DNA of 36,719 bases from an uncultured Rikenella sp. (GCF_947628055.1 NZ_CANQYJ010000011.1:1-36719), one strand, 5' to 3'; shown: positions 24,787 to 33,012, counted from the first letter of the stretch. The notes: generated from the letters alone by a model not told the origin. Translations and numbers: made by a program.

Positions 24787-25326
24787 ATGAAAGAAAGACT
24801 TGCCCAATTTCTTCGGTCAGAGGGTCTTACAGCTGTAAAATTCGCTGAAATCATGGAGGTGCAGCCTTCCAGCATATCTCATCTGTTATCAGGGCGTAAT
24901 AAGCCGAATTTCGAGTTTATTTCCCGTATCTTGTTGCGTTTTCCGAACCTAAATCCGGATTGGATTATAAACGGGATCGGGCCGGTTTACAAGAGTAATC
25001 AAATTGAAAATCCCAGTGGAATTACAAGTGTAAATAACCCTGAGGTTACAAAAGTAAATTACACTCGTACGGATGATTTGAAGGAGGATTTTGCTCGAAT
25101 CGAGGAGAATGATTTATTTACTCAGGCCAAGGATAATGCTGCTGTCGATGAGGTTGAGAGTAGGGTTACAAATGTAAATGCAGAAATTCCAGCATCTTCC
25201 GCTGCTGCGGTATTAAAAGAGGAAAAAGACGACGACGCTACGGAACAAGGAATTGCGCGGGTTATTGTTCTGTTTCGGGACGGATCATTTGAAGAATACC
25301 ACGAGAAGAAACAAAACAAACGATGA
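24787..25326 (+). CDS. XRE-family helix-turn-helix regulator
   Basis: This 179-residue cytosolic protein has an N-terminal Cro/C1-type helix-turn-helix (LAQFLRSEGLTAVKFAEIM, then VQPSSISHLLSGRNKP, about residues 5-38) and the NLNPDWIINGIGP segment common in Bacteroidota XRE proteins. The C-terminal half (about 75-179) is acidic and low in hydrophobics, probably a flexible tail. It contains three spaced copies of an (I/V)T(S/K/N)VN motif, each encoded by a TTAC-N4-GTAA DNA site. No peptidase or ligand domain is seen. The stop codon abuts that of the convergent permease gene. The target genes are unknown; autoregulation is suggested by the sites. Confidence 0.8.
   Translation: MKERLAQFLRSEGLTAVKFAEIMEVQPSSISHLLSGRNKPNFEFISRILLRFPNLNPDWIINGIGPVYKSNQIENPSGITSVNNPEVTKVNYTRTDDLKEDFARIEENDLFTQAKDNAAVDEVESRVTNVNAEIPASSAAAVLKEEKDDDATEQGIARVIVLFRDGSFEEYHEKKQNKR
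24827..24838. promoter_or_regulatory. intragenic TTAC-N4-GTAA site 1
   Basis: TTACAGCTGTAA, a perfect palindrome, lies 41 bases into the XRE coding region, just downstream of its promoter. It is well placed for repression by roadblock or looping. It encodes part of the HTH (LTAVK), so its presence may also be constrained by protein sequence. Confidence 0.35.
25022..25057. promoter_or_regulatory. intragenic TTAC-N4-GTAA sites 2 and 3
   Basis: TTACAAGTGTAA (25022-25033) and TTACAAAAGTAA (25046-25057) stand 24 bp apart, about two and a third helical turns, inside the linker region of the XRE gene. They share the same reading frame and encode ITSVN and VTKVN. Confidence 0.4.
25166..25177. promoter_or_regulatory. 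intragenic TTAC-N4-GTAA site 4
   Basis: TTACAAATGTAA lies 120 bp after the preceding site, in the same reading frame, encoding VTNVN. It is the fifth occurrence of the pattern within about 730 bp. Confidence 0.4.
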
Positions 25327-27639
25327 TTATTGTTGTTTGAGCGCCGCAGCCGGATGGATTCCGGCCGCGCGGATCGACTGCCACAGCACCGTTCCTCCAG
25401 CCATTAGCAGCACGATGCCGCCCGCCAGGGCAAAAATCGTCCATGACAGCGGAATCCGATAGGCGAACTCCGCCAGCCATTCCCGCATGAAATACCATCC
25501 GATCGGCACCGCGACAACGAAAGCCACGCCCACCAGCCTCAGGAAGCGTCCCAAGAGCAACGAGAGTACCTCTCTGCTCGTCGCGCCGAACACCTTGCGG
25601 ACGGCCGCCTCCTGTACCCGCTGACGGGTGTAATAAGTGGCTACGGCCAGCAGTCCGAGAGCCGAGATCACGAGGGCGACGCCAGACAGTGTTCCCATCA
25701 TTCGTGAGAGTTGTGTCTGACGCGTGTACATATCTGCCACCCGGTCATCCAGGAAACGACCGTCGAACACGTCACCCCAGGCCAGTTTATTATACGCCGT
25801 CCGAATCCGTTCCAAGGTGGCTAACGGAGCGGCCGGAGAGAGCTTAATCAGGACAAAATACGGCATCTGGTCGTCCGTCAGCGGTTCGATCATCGTTTCG
25901 CCGATCGGCTCCGAGAAGTCCAGGGCATGGAAGTCTTGCACCTTTCCTGCAATCTTGAAGGGCCACCAGTCGCAGCCTCGGTATTCCGTCGCGTCATCGG
26001 TCAGACCGAGGCGTCTCCACGCCGTCTCGTTCAGCCACACCGCATCGGCGTCCGTGACACCCGTCCTGTGCAGAATACGGAGACCCAACATCTTCATAAA
26101 TGCCGTATCGACCTGGTAACGGTTGAAATCGTGCGTTACCCCCTCCCGGTCGTCGAACATCTGGTTGTTTCCGTAAACCGTCGGATAGCCCGTGCAGAAC
26201 GAAATCGCCTCGACCCCCGGAATGGCAGCCAGTTCTGTCCGCAGCGGCTCTTTTTCGCTGTGGCTGAAAGTGTTCCCGAAATCACAAGCGACAATATATT
26301 CCTTGTCGAACCCCAAATCGCTGTTTTTCATGTATCGCACCTGTCGGGCAATCGTGATCGTGCCGCAGAGCAACACGATGGTGATGCAGAGTTGCAATCC
26401 GATAAAGAGGTTGCTGTACACCATCTTGGTTTTCCGCCGGAACGTCCCGCGAACGATCTCGATCGGCCGCACGGCGGCAATCATTCCGGCCGGAACCACA
26501 CCGCAAATCACACCCAGTAGGATCACCAGGCCGATCATCCACAATCCGTTGCCCCATGTCATCCCCTCCGCAATCAAATTGCGGGAGGTGCCCATCATCA
26601 TGTCGGCAAAGTAGGGTTGGAACAGGGATGCAATCAACAGCCCGATGCCCAGTGAAGCCAAACAAAACAGGGTGGTCTCTGCGATACACCCGACGAACAT
26701 CTCCTGCCGAGTTCCTCCGAGCAGTCTCCGCAAGGTGAACTCTTTGGCCCGTGTCCCGATCTGGGCGGTCGAGAGGTTGATGTAGTTGATGACGGCGAAG
26801 ATTAGAACCAGCAGGGCTGTAACTCCAAGAATCAGAATGAATTTCGGGTTGTTCGTCCGGGTGTATTCCGTTGCGTCGGGTGAAAAATAGAGCTCCGTGA
26901 GCGGCACCAGCTCTAAATGCTCGTCGCTCTCTTTGAGCGGGTTGAAATTCAGGTCGTGTTCGGCGAAGGCGTTGATGTCGTCGATCTTTCCGGCCAGGTC
27001 CGCCCCCGGAACACCCATGAGGTAGATTGAGGTTCCCCAGGTGCCGTAACCCTCCATCAGAGGCCCCGTTTTTTCAAATGGAACTAAGATCGACGGCGTC
27101 CGCAGGTGCGAGTTCTCGAAATCGGAGACTACGCCGCTGACAATATATGAATTATCTCCGTTGATCGTTACATGTTCTCCCAGTGCCGGCCGCGTGCCAA
27201 ACAAAGCGGTGGCGAAACTCCGGGTCAGTACAATATCCTTGGGCGTGTGCATGACGCCGTCGGTGTTCCCCTCGACCATCGGAAATGAAAACATCCGAAA
27301 AAAGTCCGGATCGACCGCCAGAAGTTTTTCGTTGGCTCCCGTCTCCGGCGTCCGCTGTACCCAACGGCTGAATTGTCGCATGCGGGTCATCGCTTCGATT
27401 TCCGGATAACGTCCTGCCAAATCGAGTGCCAGCCGCGCCGGGAGTGTGATGTTCTCGGAAGACTGAAGCCGGTAGATCCGATCGTGATTGGCGTGCTGCC
27501 GGTCGATCGAAGTCTCGCGCCGGATGTAGCACCCCAGCAGAAGCACGAATGCCAGCGACAACGAAAGACCGAAGAAATTAATCGCGGTGTATAGCTTATT
27601 CCGCTGCAGAAAGGTCAGAAAAGATTGCCACTGTGTCAT
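25327..27639 (-). CDS. FtsX/MacB-type ABC transporter permease
   Basis: This 770-residue inner-membrane protein belongs to the large Bacteroidota FtsX-like permeases. An N-terminal membrane segment (LYTAINFFGLSLSLAFVLLLGCYI, about 15-38) precedes a periplasmic MacB-like core domain. A first FtsX block of three spans begins near 280 (FILILGVTALLVLIFAVINYINL). A further span and second periplasmic domain follow, then a final three-span FtsX block (ALVISALGLLAVATYYTRQRVQEAAVRKVFGA). Such permeases work with an ATPase in export or mechanotransmission; none is encoded nearby. It probably shares a transcript with the GIN-domain gene 62 bases upstream. It ends directly against the XRE gene. Confidence 0.9.
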   Translation of the reverse strand: MTQWQSFLTFLQRNKLYTAINFFGLSLSLAFVLLLGCYIRRETSIDRQHANHDRIYRLQSSENITLPARLALDLAGRYPEIEAMTRMRQFSRWVQRTPETGANEKLLAVDPDFFRMFSFPMVEGNTDGVMHTPKDIVLTRSFATALFGTRPALGEHVTINGDNSYIVSGVVSDFENSHLRTPSILVPFEKTGPLMEGYGTWGTSIYLMGVPGADLAGKIDDINAFAEHDLNFNPLKESDEHLELVPLTELYFSPDATEYTRTNNPKFILILGVTALLVLIFAVINYINLSTAQIGTRAKEFTLRRLLGGTRQEMFVGCIAETTLFCLASLGIGLLIASLFQPYFADMMMGTSRNLIAEGMTWGNGLWMIGLVILLGVICGVVPAGMIAAVRPIEIVRGTFRRKTKMVYSNLFIGLQLCITIVLLCGTITIARQVRYMKNSDLGFDKEYIVACDFGNTFSHSEKEPLRTELAAIPGVEAISFCTGYPTVYGNNQMFDDREGVTHDFNRYQVDTAFMKMLGLRILHRTGVTDADAVWLNETAWRRLGLTDDATEYRGCDWWPFKIAGKVQDFHALDFSEPIGETMIEPLTDDQMPYFVLIKLSPAAPLATLERIRTAYNKLAWGDVFDGRFLDDRVADMYTRQTQLSRMMGTLSGVALVISALGLLAVATYYTRQRVQEAAVRKVFGATSREVLSLLLGRFLRLVGVAFVVAVPIGWYFMREWLAEFAYRIPLSWTIFALAGGIVLLMAGGTVLWQSIRAAGIHPAAALKQQ

Positions 27640-27701
27640 GTGGATTTGGGATCGTTGTTTGCCATATCCTGGTCGGGTATCGTTTTAAGCGGCTCGCAGG
27701 G

Positions 27702-28820
27702 TTATTTCCCGTTTTTTGACTTTACCTTTCCCTGTTGGTACCGTATCGTTTGATCTATCTTGTGGAGCACGATTTTTCCCTCTTCTCCCGCGGTCAGTTT
27801 GTACCTCCCGCCACGCAAAATCAACGAAGAACCCGGAGCCAGCGTAAAGGTCTGCTCGTCGGGCGAGGCCACCGGCAGCGTCTCGTCGCCCGGTTTGGGC
27901 TCCCGCAGCGTCATACCGCTTTCTACAACAGTTACAACCCGGGTCGCCCGGCCGATCCTCAATGTCGAACCGATGCCGATGATAGCCGTTCCCTCCCCTT
28001 GCTGTTGACCGACGACTAAGGAATCGACTTGCAGCGAATCGATGTCGATCGTTCCGCCGTTGAACTGCGACTTCGCGAGACGTTCGACCCGGCCCCGCAA
28101 CCGCAAAGTCCCGGAGTTGAACGCTTTGACCTCCAAGTCCTTCACCCCGTCGATCGTCAAGTCGATCGACGCATGGTTAAAGGTACTGACCTTGACGCGC
28201 GGCGTGTCGAAAATCCGGGCCTCGCCCTTGGCTTGATTGAATACCTTGATTGACAGCGATTCGGTCGCCGTCAGATTCAAACCCTTTAAATCCGTGCGGT
28301 TGAAGAAGTCGAACGCAGCCGCCCGCAGCCGAACGCCCTCCGCCATCCGGAACGTCCCTTTCGAGTAAAACGAGACTTCTTTCAAATCTCCGACCGTAAT
28401 CACGGCCCGCCCCTTGAAGTTGGATACGGTCTGCATGGCCTGTCCGCCGTTTTTGCTTTCGTAGGTCTTCAGGTAGCCGTTCGAGAGGTAGAGCTCTCCG
28501 CCCCGCAACGAGCAGTAGACGCGATCCTGTTCGTCTTCGCCTGCCTTCAGCCCGCGGGCCAAATCTTTCTCCGTATATCTTTCTCTGAGGCGCGAGGCGG
28601 TCGAATCGACCGACACCCCGGCCGGAATCTCCAGTACCAAGCTGTTCGGCGTCCCCTGCCGGACTTCGACGTCGATGTCACCCGACACATGGAGCCGTTC
28701 GATTGTCTGTCCCTCGAAAAGGGTAACTTTTTGTGGGGCAACTGGATTGTTCTCCTGTGCGGCCACGCTGCCGGCCCCCAGTGCAAGAGCGGCGAAACCG
28801 AGTATCGATAGCTGTTTCAT
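27702..28820 (-). CDS. secreted GIN-domain (DUF2807-like) protein
   Basis: This 372-residue protein starts with a signal peptide (LSILGFAALALGAGSVAAQ, cleaved after about residue 21). The rest has the repetitive beta-solenoid character of putative autotransporter-adhesin head GIN domains. Examples are GQTIERLHVSGDIDVEVRQG near the start, and later alternating short strands such as VKVSTFNHASIDLTIDG, VKDLEVKAFNSGTLRLRG and SQFNGGTIDIDSLQVDSL. It should be periplasmic or surface-exposed. GIN proteins often lie next to FtsX-type permeases in Bacteroidota, as here. The molecular role is unknown. The last 30 residues are basic and may be disordered. Confidence 0.75.
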   Translation of the reverse strand: MKQLSILGFAALALGAGSVAAQENNPVAPQKVTLFEGQTIERLHVSGDIDVEVRQGTPNSLVLEIPAGVSVDSTASRLRERYTEKDLARGLKAGEDEQDRVYCSLRGGELYLSNGYLKTYESKNGGQAMQTVSNFKGRAVITVGDLKEVSFYSKGTFRMAEGVRLRAAAFDFFNRTDLKGLNLTATESLSIKVFNQAKGEARIFDTPRVKVSTFNHASIDLTIDGVKDLEVKAFNSGTLRLRGRVERLAKSQFNGGTIDIDSLQVDSLVVGQQQGEGTAIIGIGSTLRIGRATRVVTVVESGMTLREPKPGDETLPVASPDEQTFTLAPGSSLILRGGRYKLTAGEEGKIVLHKIDQTIRYQQGKVKSKNGK

Positions 28821-28854
28821 GACGATAATTCAATTTTGATATACAATAATGATA

Positions 28855-28882
28855 ATGATCATAAATGCAAAAATTGTTTGCA
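28855..28882. promoter_or_regulatory. inverted repeats upstream of the GIN gene
   Basis: ATGATCAT (28855-28862) and TGCAAA-AATTG-TTTGCA (28866-28882) lie 35-62 bases before the GIN start codon, in the 330-bp divergent gap that precedes the fucosidase gene. They may be regulator sites. No consensus -7 element was found for the GIN gene. The rest of the gap is unremarkable except for the palindrome at 29131. Confidence 0.3.
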
Positions 28883-29130
28883 AATCAGTCCGGATTTCAT
28901 ATCGAGGAGGTAATTGTTTTTTGCGGAGACGGGATTTAGGGTGTTTTGTCGCTCGCAATCTATATTTTTTATGTTAAATATATCGGGCTGCGGAGGGAGG
29001 CGGTGTCTTGGGGATCGATTTGGCGAAAATCGATCGGCTCTGAAGATGTGGGATTATTGAATTAAAATTCATATTATTGCGAAACCGGTTGGGGGGCCGG
29101 ACGACGGTGCCGAACTGGGTTGAAATGTCA

Positions 29131-29146
29131 ATAAATCGCGATTTAT
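29131..29146. promoter_or_regulatory. 16-bp palindrome at the fucosidase start
   Basis: ATAAATCGCGATTTAT is a perfect palindrome ending four bases before the fucosidase ATG. It covers the ribosome-loading region, so a DNA-binding repressor or an RNA hairpin there could block expression. No known family site is claimed. Confidence 0.45.
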
Positions 29147-29150
29147 AGGT

Positions 29151-30527
29151 ATGAAAAAAACGATTCTTTGGGGCTTTCTGTTGGCAATGAGCTGGGGGGT
29201 GGGGACGGCCCAAACCAAACTGAGCGGCGGCGGGGAGCTGAATCCCGATCTGAAGACTTCGGTCGAGGCTTTGAAGCGTTGGCAGGATATGCGGGTGGGG
29301 ATGTGCGTGCATTGGGGGCCGTCGTCGCTGAGCGGACGGGAGATCGGTTGGAGTCGCGGAACATCGGTGCCGGTGGCCGTTTATGACAGCCTCTATCTGC
29401 GATTCGATCCGGTGCGGTTCGATGCCGACGAATGGTGTCGATTGATGAAACGGTGGGGGATGCGCTATCTCTCGCCGACGGCGAAGCATCACGACGGATT
29501 CTCGATCTGGCGTTCGGACTATTCGGATTACGATATGGAAAATACGCCTTCCGGCCGTGATTTAATGGCTGAACTCAAGGAGGCCTGCGACCGGCATGGA
29601 ATCGTGCTGGGGGCTTACTACTCGATCATAGACTGGTATCATCCGGACTGGAAACCGTATGAGCATGGAGGGCCGGGGCCGTTGATTCCGAAACGGGGTG
29701 ATAGTCCCGATCCGGAGCGTTATTTCGACTACATGGCGAATCAGGTGTGTGAGTTGATCGACCGGTACGATTTGGCTTTCATTCAGTTCGACGGCGAATG
29801 GCTCGGTACGTTTACGCATGAGATCGGGTCGGCCCTCTACCGGAAGTTCCACGAAGCAAAACCGGACATTCTGCTCAATACGCGGATCGACATCGGACGG
29901 CGCATGGCGGGGGCGGACAACCACATCGATATGGACGGGACGAAGTATGCGGGGGATTTTCAGGATCGCGAACGATTGACCAACCGGGGAAATAAGGTGG
30001 CGGTGTGGGGCGATCATCCGTGGCAGGCGTGGGTAACGATCGACCGTTCGCAGTGGGCCTACAATCCGAATCCGAAGTTGATGACGGCGGAGGAGCTTAT
30101 TCGGGATATGGTCAGTATTGTGGGGAGCAACGGAAATTACATGATTAATCTGGGGCCGAGGCCGGACGGCGGGTTCGAGCCGGAGCAGATCGCTTTGATG
30201 GATACGCTCGGCATGTGGCTGAACCGGTACGGACGGGCGATTTATGGGACGCGCGGAGGGCCTTATTATCCGTTCGAGGGAGGAGTCAGTACGCGGAACG
30301 GTCGGCGGGCGTGGCTATTGATAACGGATCCGACGCTCCGGACGTTGGAATTGCCGGATCCGCCGCAACGGTTGGTTTCGGCTCGCGACGGACGTTCCGG
30401 GCGCAAGGTCGGTTTCGCTGTCTCCGAAACCGGAACGCGGTTCGAGTTGCCGGTGGCCGAGAGGGATGAACCGGTACGGATCGTGGAACTCAAGTTCCAG
30501 GCTCCGGTGGATATGTGCGGGCGGTAA
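29151..30527 (+). CDS. secreted GH29 alpha-L-fucosidase
   Basis: This 458-residue glycoside hydrolase of family GH29 is expected to release L-fucose from host or dietary glycans. A signal peptide (ILWGFLLAMSWGVGTAQ, cleavage near residue 21) directs it to the periplasm. The barrel opens with MCVHWGPSS, and KHHDGF at 112-117 supplies the conserved histidines. AFIQFDGEW holds the likely nucleophile D214. SNGNYMINLGPRPDG is a family block near the C-terminus. The acid/base residue varies in GH29 and is not assigned here. No lipobox is seen. It is a lone + strand gene with a terminator. No sulfatase or SusC/D pair is nearby. Linkage specificity is unknown. Confidence 0.9.
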   Translation: MKKTILWGFLLAMSWGVGTAQTKLSGGGELNPDLKTSVEALKRWQDMRVGMCVHWGPSSLSGREIGWSRGTSVPVAVYDSLYLRFDPVRFDADEWCRLMKRWGMRYLSPTAKHHDGFSIWRSDYSDYDMENTPSGRDLMAELKEACDRHGIVLGAYYSIIDWYHPDWKPYEHGGPGPLIPKRGDSPDPERYFDYMANQVCELIDRYDLAFIQFDGEWLGTFTHEIGSALYRKFHEAKPDILLNTRIDIGRRMAGADNHIDMDGTKYAGDFQDRERLTNRGNKVAVWGDHPWQAWVTIDRSQWAYNPNPKLMTAEELIRDMVSIVGSNGNYMINLGPRPDGGFEPEQIALMDTLGMWLNRYGRAIYGTRGGPYYPFEGGVSTRNGRRAWLLITDPTLRTLELPDPPQRLVSARDGRSGRKVGFAVSETGTRFELPVAERDEPVRIVELKFQAPVDMCGR

Positions 30528-30551
30528 AAATTTTCTAATGATTATAGAGTC

Positions 30552-30579
30552 AAAACGCGCTTAACTCAAAGCGCGTTTT
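30552..30579 (+). terminator. fucosidase terminator
   Basis: AAAACGCGC (30552-30560) pairs with GCGCGTTTT (30571-30579) over a 10-base loop, with one further T after the stem, 25 bases after the fucosidase stop. Confidence 0.8.
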
Positions 30580-30638
30580 TATGACCGGTTAAAATTATTG
30601 TTATTTATATTATGTTAAATAATTTTGATGGCATTTAA

Positions 30639-31015
30639 TCTATATACTCAAAGTATTACTCATTTATGATATATCCTTGTGCGGGATGGCAAGGTTGTAT
30701 TATAGGAAACTTTCAGACTGAAACATTGAAGAATATCTGGTTCCACTCAAGTGTATTGAATAAACTTAGAAACTTAAGACGATATCAAAATCAAATAGAT
30801 GGATGTGCGCAGTAATTTTTGTTCAATTTTGTGAACCGTGTTTGGTTAGAAACGCCAATGAAAATTCAACAGGAAATCCTTTGGAAAAGAATAAATTTTT
30901 CTGCGAAATTGCAAGAATCAAACATGAATTGATGTTTCAACCTATGATAAATTTTAACGATATGAAAGAGAAGCAGGTGAGAAATCCACGTACATTCCCC
31001 TTTCCCAAACCCTAA
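30639..31015 (+). pseudogene. SPASM-domain remnant of a radical SAM peptide maturase
   Basis: Two frames together resemble the C-terminal SPASM domain of Bacteroidota radical SAM proteins. Frame one (from 30639, stop at 30813) gives YPCAGWQGCIIGNFQTETLK, then NIWFHSS and LNKLRNLRR. The -1 frame from about 30803 gives VQFCEPCLVRNANEN, then EKNKFFCEIARIKHEL, with the expected cysteine spacings. The join falls where the family has a CxxC, and one cysteine is lost. The radical SAM core with its CxxxCxxC motif is absent upstream, so about three quarters of the gene is gone. The region is markedly AT-rich compared with its surroundings. The 3' end overlaps the end of the convergent transglutaminase gene by four bases. 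It is non-functional unless there is a sequencing error and an unusual truncation. Confidence 0.65.
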
Positions 31016-32478
31016 TACCATACCGAGCCGGTGCTCGTGCTGTCTGCCATGAACGGTCGCTGCCACGTGTTCGCCCACTCCTTGCCCTTGATCAGGTAGA
31101 TACCATTCAGCGGCACATGATCGAAATGAGAGAGATAGTCCGGCGCCGGATTGACCCGGCAAGAATCGCAAAAGACCCATTTGTCATCCCAATAAAAAAT
31201 CTCCAGCGGCCGACCCGGTCCCGGAGCGAAAGTATCCCATGCCATCACCCAGTACAGATTGATAAACTCCATATCCAGGCTTTGTTTAAGCTCCGCGTCG
31301 GGAATGATCTGGCGCATTTTTCCTTCCTTGTTCAGTACAAAAGGCCGGCCGGCCGGGAAATTTCGCCCATTGCGGTAAAAGACTGGCAAGTAAAGAATAT
31401 CGTTATTCCCCATCTCCGTAAATGTGGCACAGCCGTCTGCCCCCAGTTCGGCCCATGCCACCGGCCGCCACTGCTCGGCATTGAAAACCGCCAGGTACAG
31501 TATCCCATTGCTTTTGTCCAGGTTCCGATCCGGAGTGACCGTCACGTCCGATACCGAAACGTATTCCCGCGTCACATCCCTGCGGTTGAAAGTCTTGAAA
31601 AGAGTCGGAATATCCGCCTGATCTACCTTCGGGTAAAAGGCGTCGTCGAAAGAGTAAGTCCGCCGGTATATTTTCGGCGTCCGCGTATTGGCGCACACCG
31701 AGCGGAAACCGTCGGGATTGAACTCCGCAGGCTCGAAAGGGTGCCACTTCCCGGTGGTGTCCATCACCACCGTCCATTCGTGTCCCGAATTACGATGCGC
31801 CCACACCGGACACTCGTCGATAGCAGCCGGGATCCCCATAGTTCGCATGATCTGCACGAAAAGAGCTGAGATCGCCCGGCAACTCCCTTTCCCTTCCCGC
31901 ATAAGCTCCGGCACGGACGGCTCGCTGAGCAAAGCATGGGAACGCAGGTCGAAGATCATCCAGCTTTTGATATCGTTATTGATCGCGCAGGCCGCAGCGA
32001 TCGGATCCGCTCCCACTGAGTCGAACACATGGGCGTATCGGCGGCGGATCGTGTCCCGGTACGACAGATCGAGCGGTTCTTTCCCCGCCCGGTAAGGCAG
32101 CAGGTATTCGCAAAAATCGTCGAAACCGACTTCCCGTGCATAGGGTGAACTTTGCCACAGCGCGATGGCTTCCCGCACCAGGCTCGCGACCGAATCCCGG
32201 CTCAACAGTTCTGAATCCCGGTACACGGCATGCACCCCGCGGGCGCCGCGTTTAAGTAAGTCGAGCGTATCTTTGGCCCGGTACAGATTGTCGTAGTCGT
32301 AGGGCGTGAAGCAGATTGTGTCACCGGTGCGGGCGTCGACCAGAAAATCTTCCGTCCAGCCGTAACCTGGCATGTTTTTGAGCAGGAACTGTTCGGCTTG
32401 CCGCTGACGACTCTGGCAAGCGGCCAACAGGGCGCAAACAAGAATCAGAAAAGCGGCGGTAGGAAGAATTCGTTTCAC
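31012..32478 (-). CDS. transglutaminase-like lipoprotein
   Basis: This 488-residue exported lipoprotein has the lipobox LLAAC (C21) after a hydrophobic N-terminus. A transglutaminase/protease-like core is visible around residues 190-245. The catalytic triad candidates are C200 in GKGSCRAISALFVQIM, H233 in NSGHEWTVV and D240 in VMDTTGKW. Members of this superfamily are cysteine proteases, amidases or crosslinking enzymes; which applies is not readable here. The C-terminal half (about 300-488) looks like beta-rich domains. Its position beside the exported-peptide genes suggests a possible role in processing or crosslinking them, but a 572-bp gap with hairpin repeats separates it from that operon. 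Confidence 0.85.
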   Translation of the reverse strand: MKRILPTAAFLILVCALLAACQSRQRQAEQFLLKNMPGYGWTEDFLVDARTGDTICFTPYDYDNLYRAKDTLDLLKRGARGVHAVYRDSELLSRDSVASLVREAIALWQSSPYAREVGFDDFCEYLLPYRAGKEPLDLSYRDTIRRRYAHVFDSVGADPIAAACAINNDIKSWMIFDLRSHALLSEPSVPELMREGKGSCRAISALFVQIMRTMGIPAAIDECPVWAHRNSGHEWTVVMDTTGKWHPFEPAEFNPDGFRSVCANTRTPKIYRRTYSFDDAFYPKVDQADIPTLFKTFNRRDVTREYVSVSDVTVTPDRNLDKSNGILYLAVFNAEQWRPVAWAELGADGCATFTEMGNNDILYLPVFYRNGRNFPAGRPFVLNKEGKMRQIIPDAELKQSLDMEFINLYWVMAWDTFAPGPGRPLEIFYWDDKWVFCDSCRVNPAPDYLSHFDHVPLNGIYLIKGKEWANTWQRPFMADSTSTGSVWY

Positions 32479-32687
32479 GATACGAGTGGTTTGGGTTTCA
32501 AAAGGTAAATAAATCTAAGGAAAAATACTGCCAAAAGCAATACCCGTTACCCTCACTTCCCCCCAAACAGGTCCCGTTGGGTCTCTTGTGAGGATTTGCA
32601 TAACCCCAGTGGAATCCGCCGGGCGCGAAGGCCGGCGATCCACAGGATCGCATTGGTCAGAAAAATCGTATACATTTATTTATCAGG

Positions 32688-32737
32688 TCGGAGCCAGCGT
32701 GGACTGCGTAGCAGGCCTACGCCGGGGGTGGCTCCGG
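32688..32737 (-). repeat. dispersed hairpin repeat, copy 2
   Basis: On the minus strand this reads CCGGAGCCACCCCCGGCG (32737 down to 32720) and later CGCTGGCTCCG (32699-32689). It shares the exact 18-mer and the second arm with 12537-12602, with a shorter loop. It is part of the 572-bp gap between the transglutaminase and thioredoxin-like genes. Confidence 0.6.
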
Positions 32738-32839
32738 CCTGACACGGAGAGATCACTGATAACAAATTCTGGTGATATGATTAATCGTACGATTAAAATA
32801 TACTTCGCGTAGTTTCTTTTCATAATGGGGTACTACTTT

Positions 32840-33012
32840 CGGCGCCCGCGGCAATTATGCCAGTTTTGCTTATGCAAAACTTAGCATTATTGCCCTTTAA
32901 GCGGGCGGGCGGTGCCGCTTTAATGAGGCGTTGCAAACCCTGACAAAAGGCCCGAAGGGTCCACTCCAACCGGGCTGTGAATACCCCAAGACGAGCGATG
33001 CTACGCATCGCT
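32840..33012. repeat. cruciform-like hairpin cluster
   Basis: A long stem forms between GGCAATTATGCCAGTTTTGC (32850-32869) and 32874-32894 (GCAAAACTTAGCATTATTGCC) with a TTAT loop and small bulges. It is embraced by GC-rich arms (CGGCGCCCGC before, and GCGGGCGGGCGGTGCCG after). About 80 bp on, AGCGATGC-TAC-GCATCGCT (32994-33012) forms a second perfect hairpin, resembling GAGATGC-GTTA-GCATCTC near 7915. It follows the thioredoxin-like gene on the minus strand and may end that operon, although no T-run is present. Confidence 0.5.

Noticed and set aside
32479..33010. Open frames in the transglutaminase - thioredoxin-like gap
   Set aside because: They are frames through inverted repeats and show no recognisable protein features.
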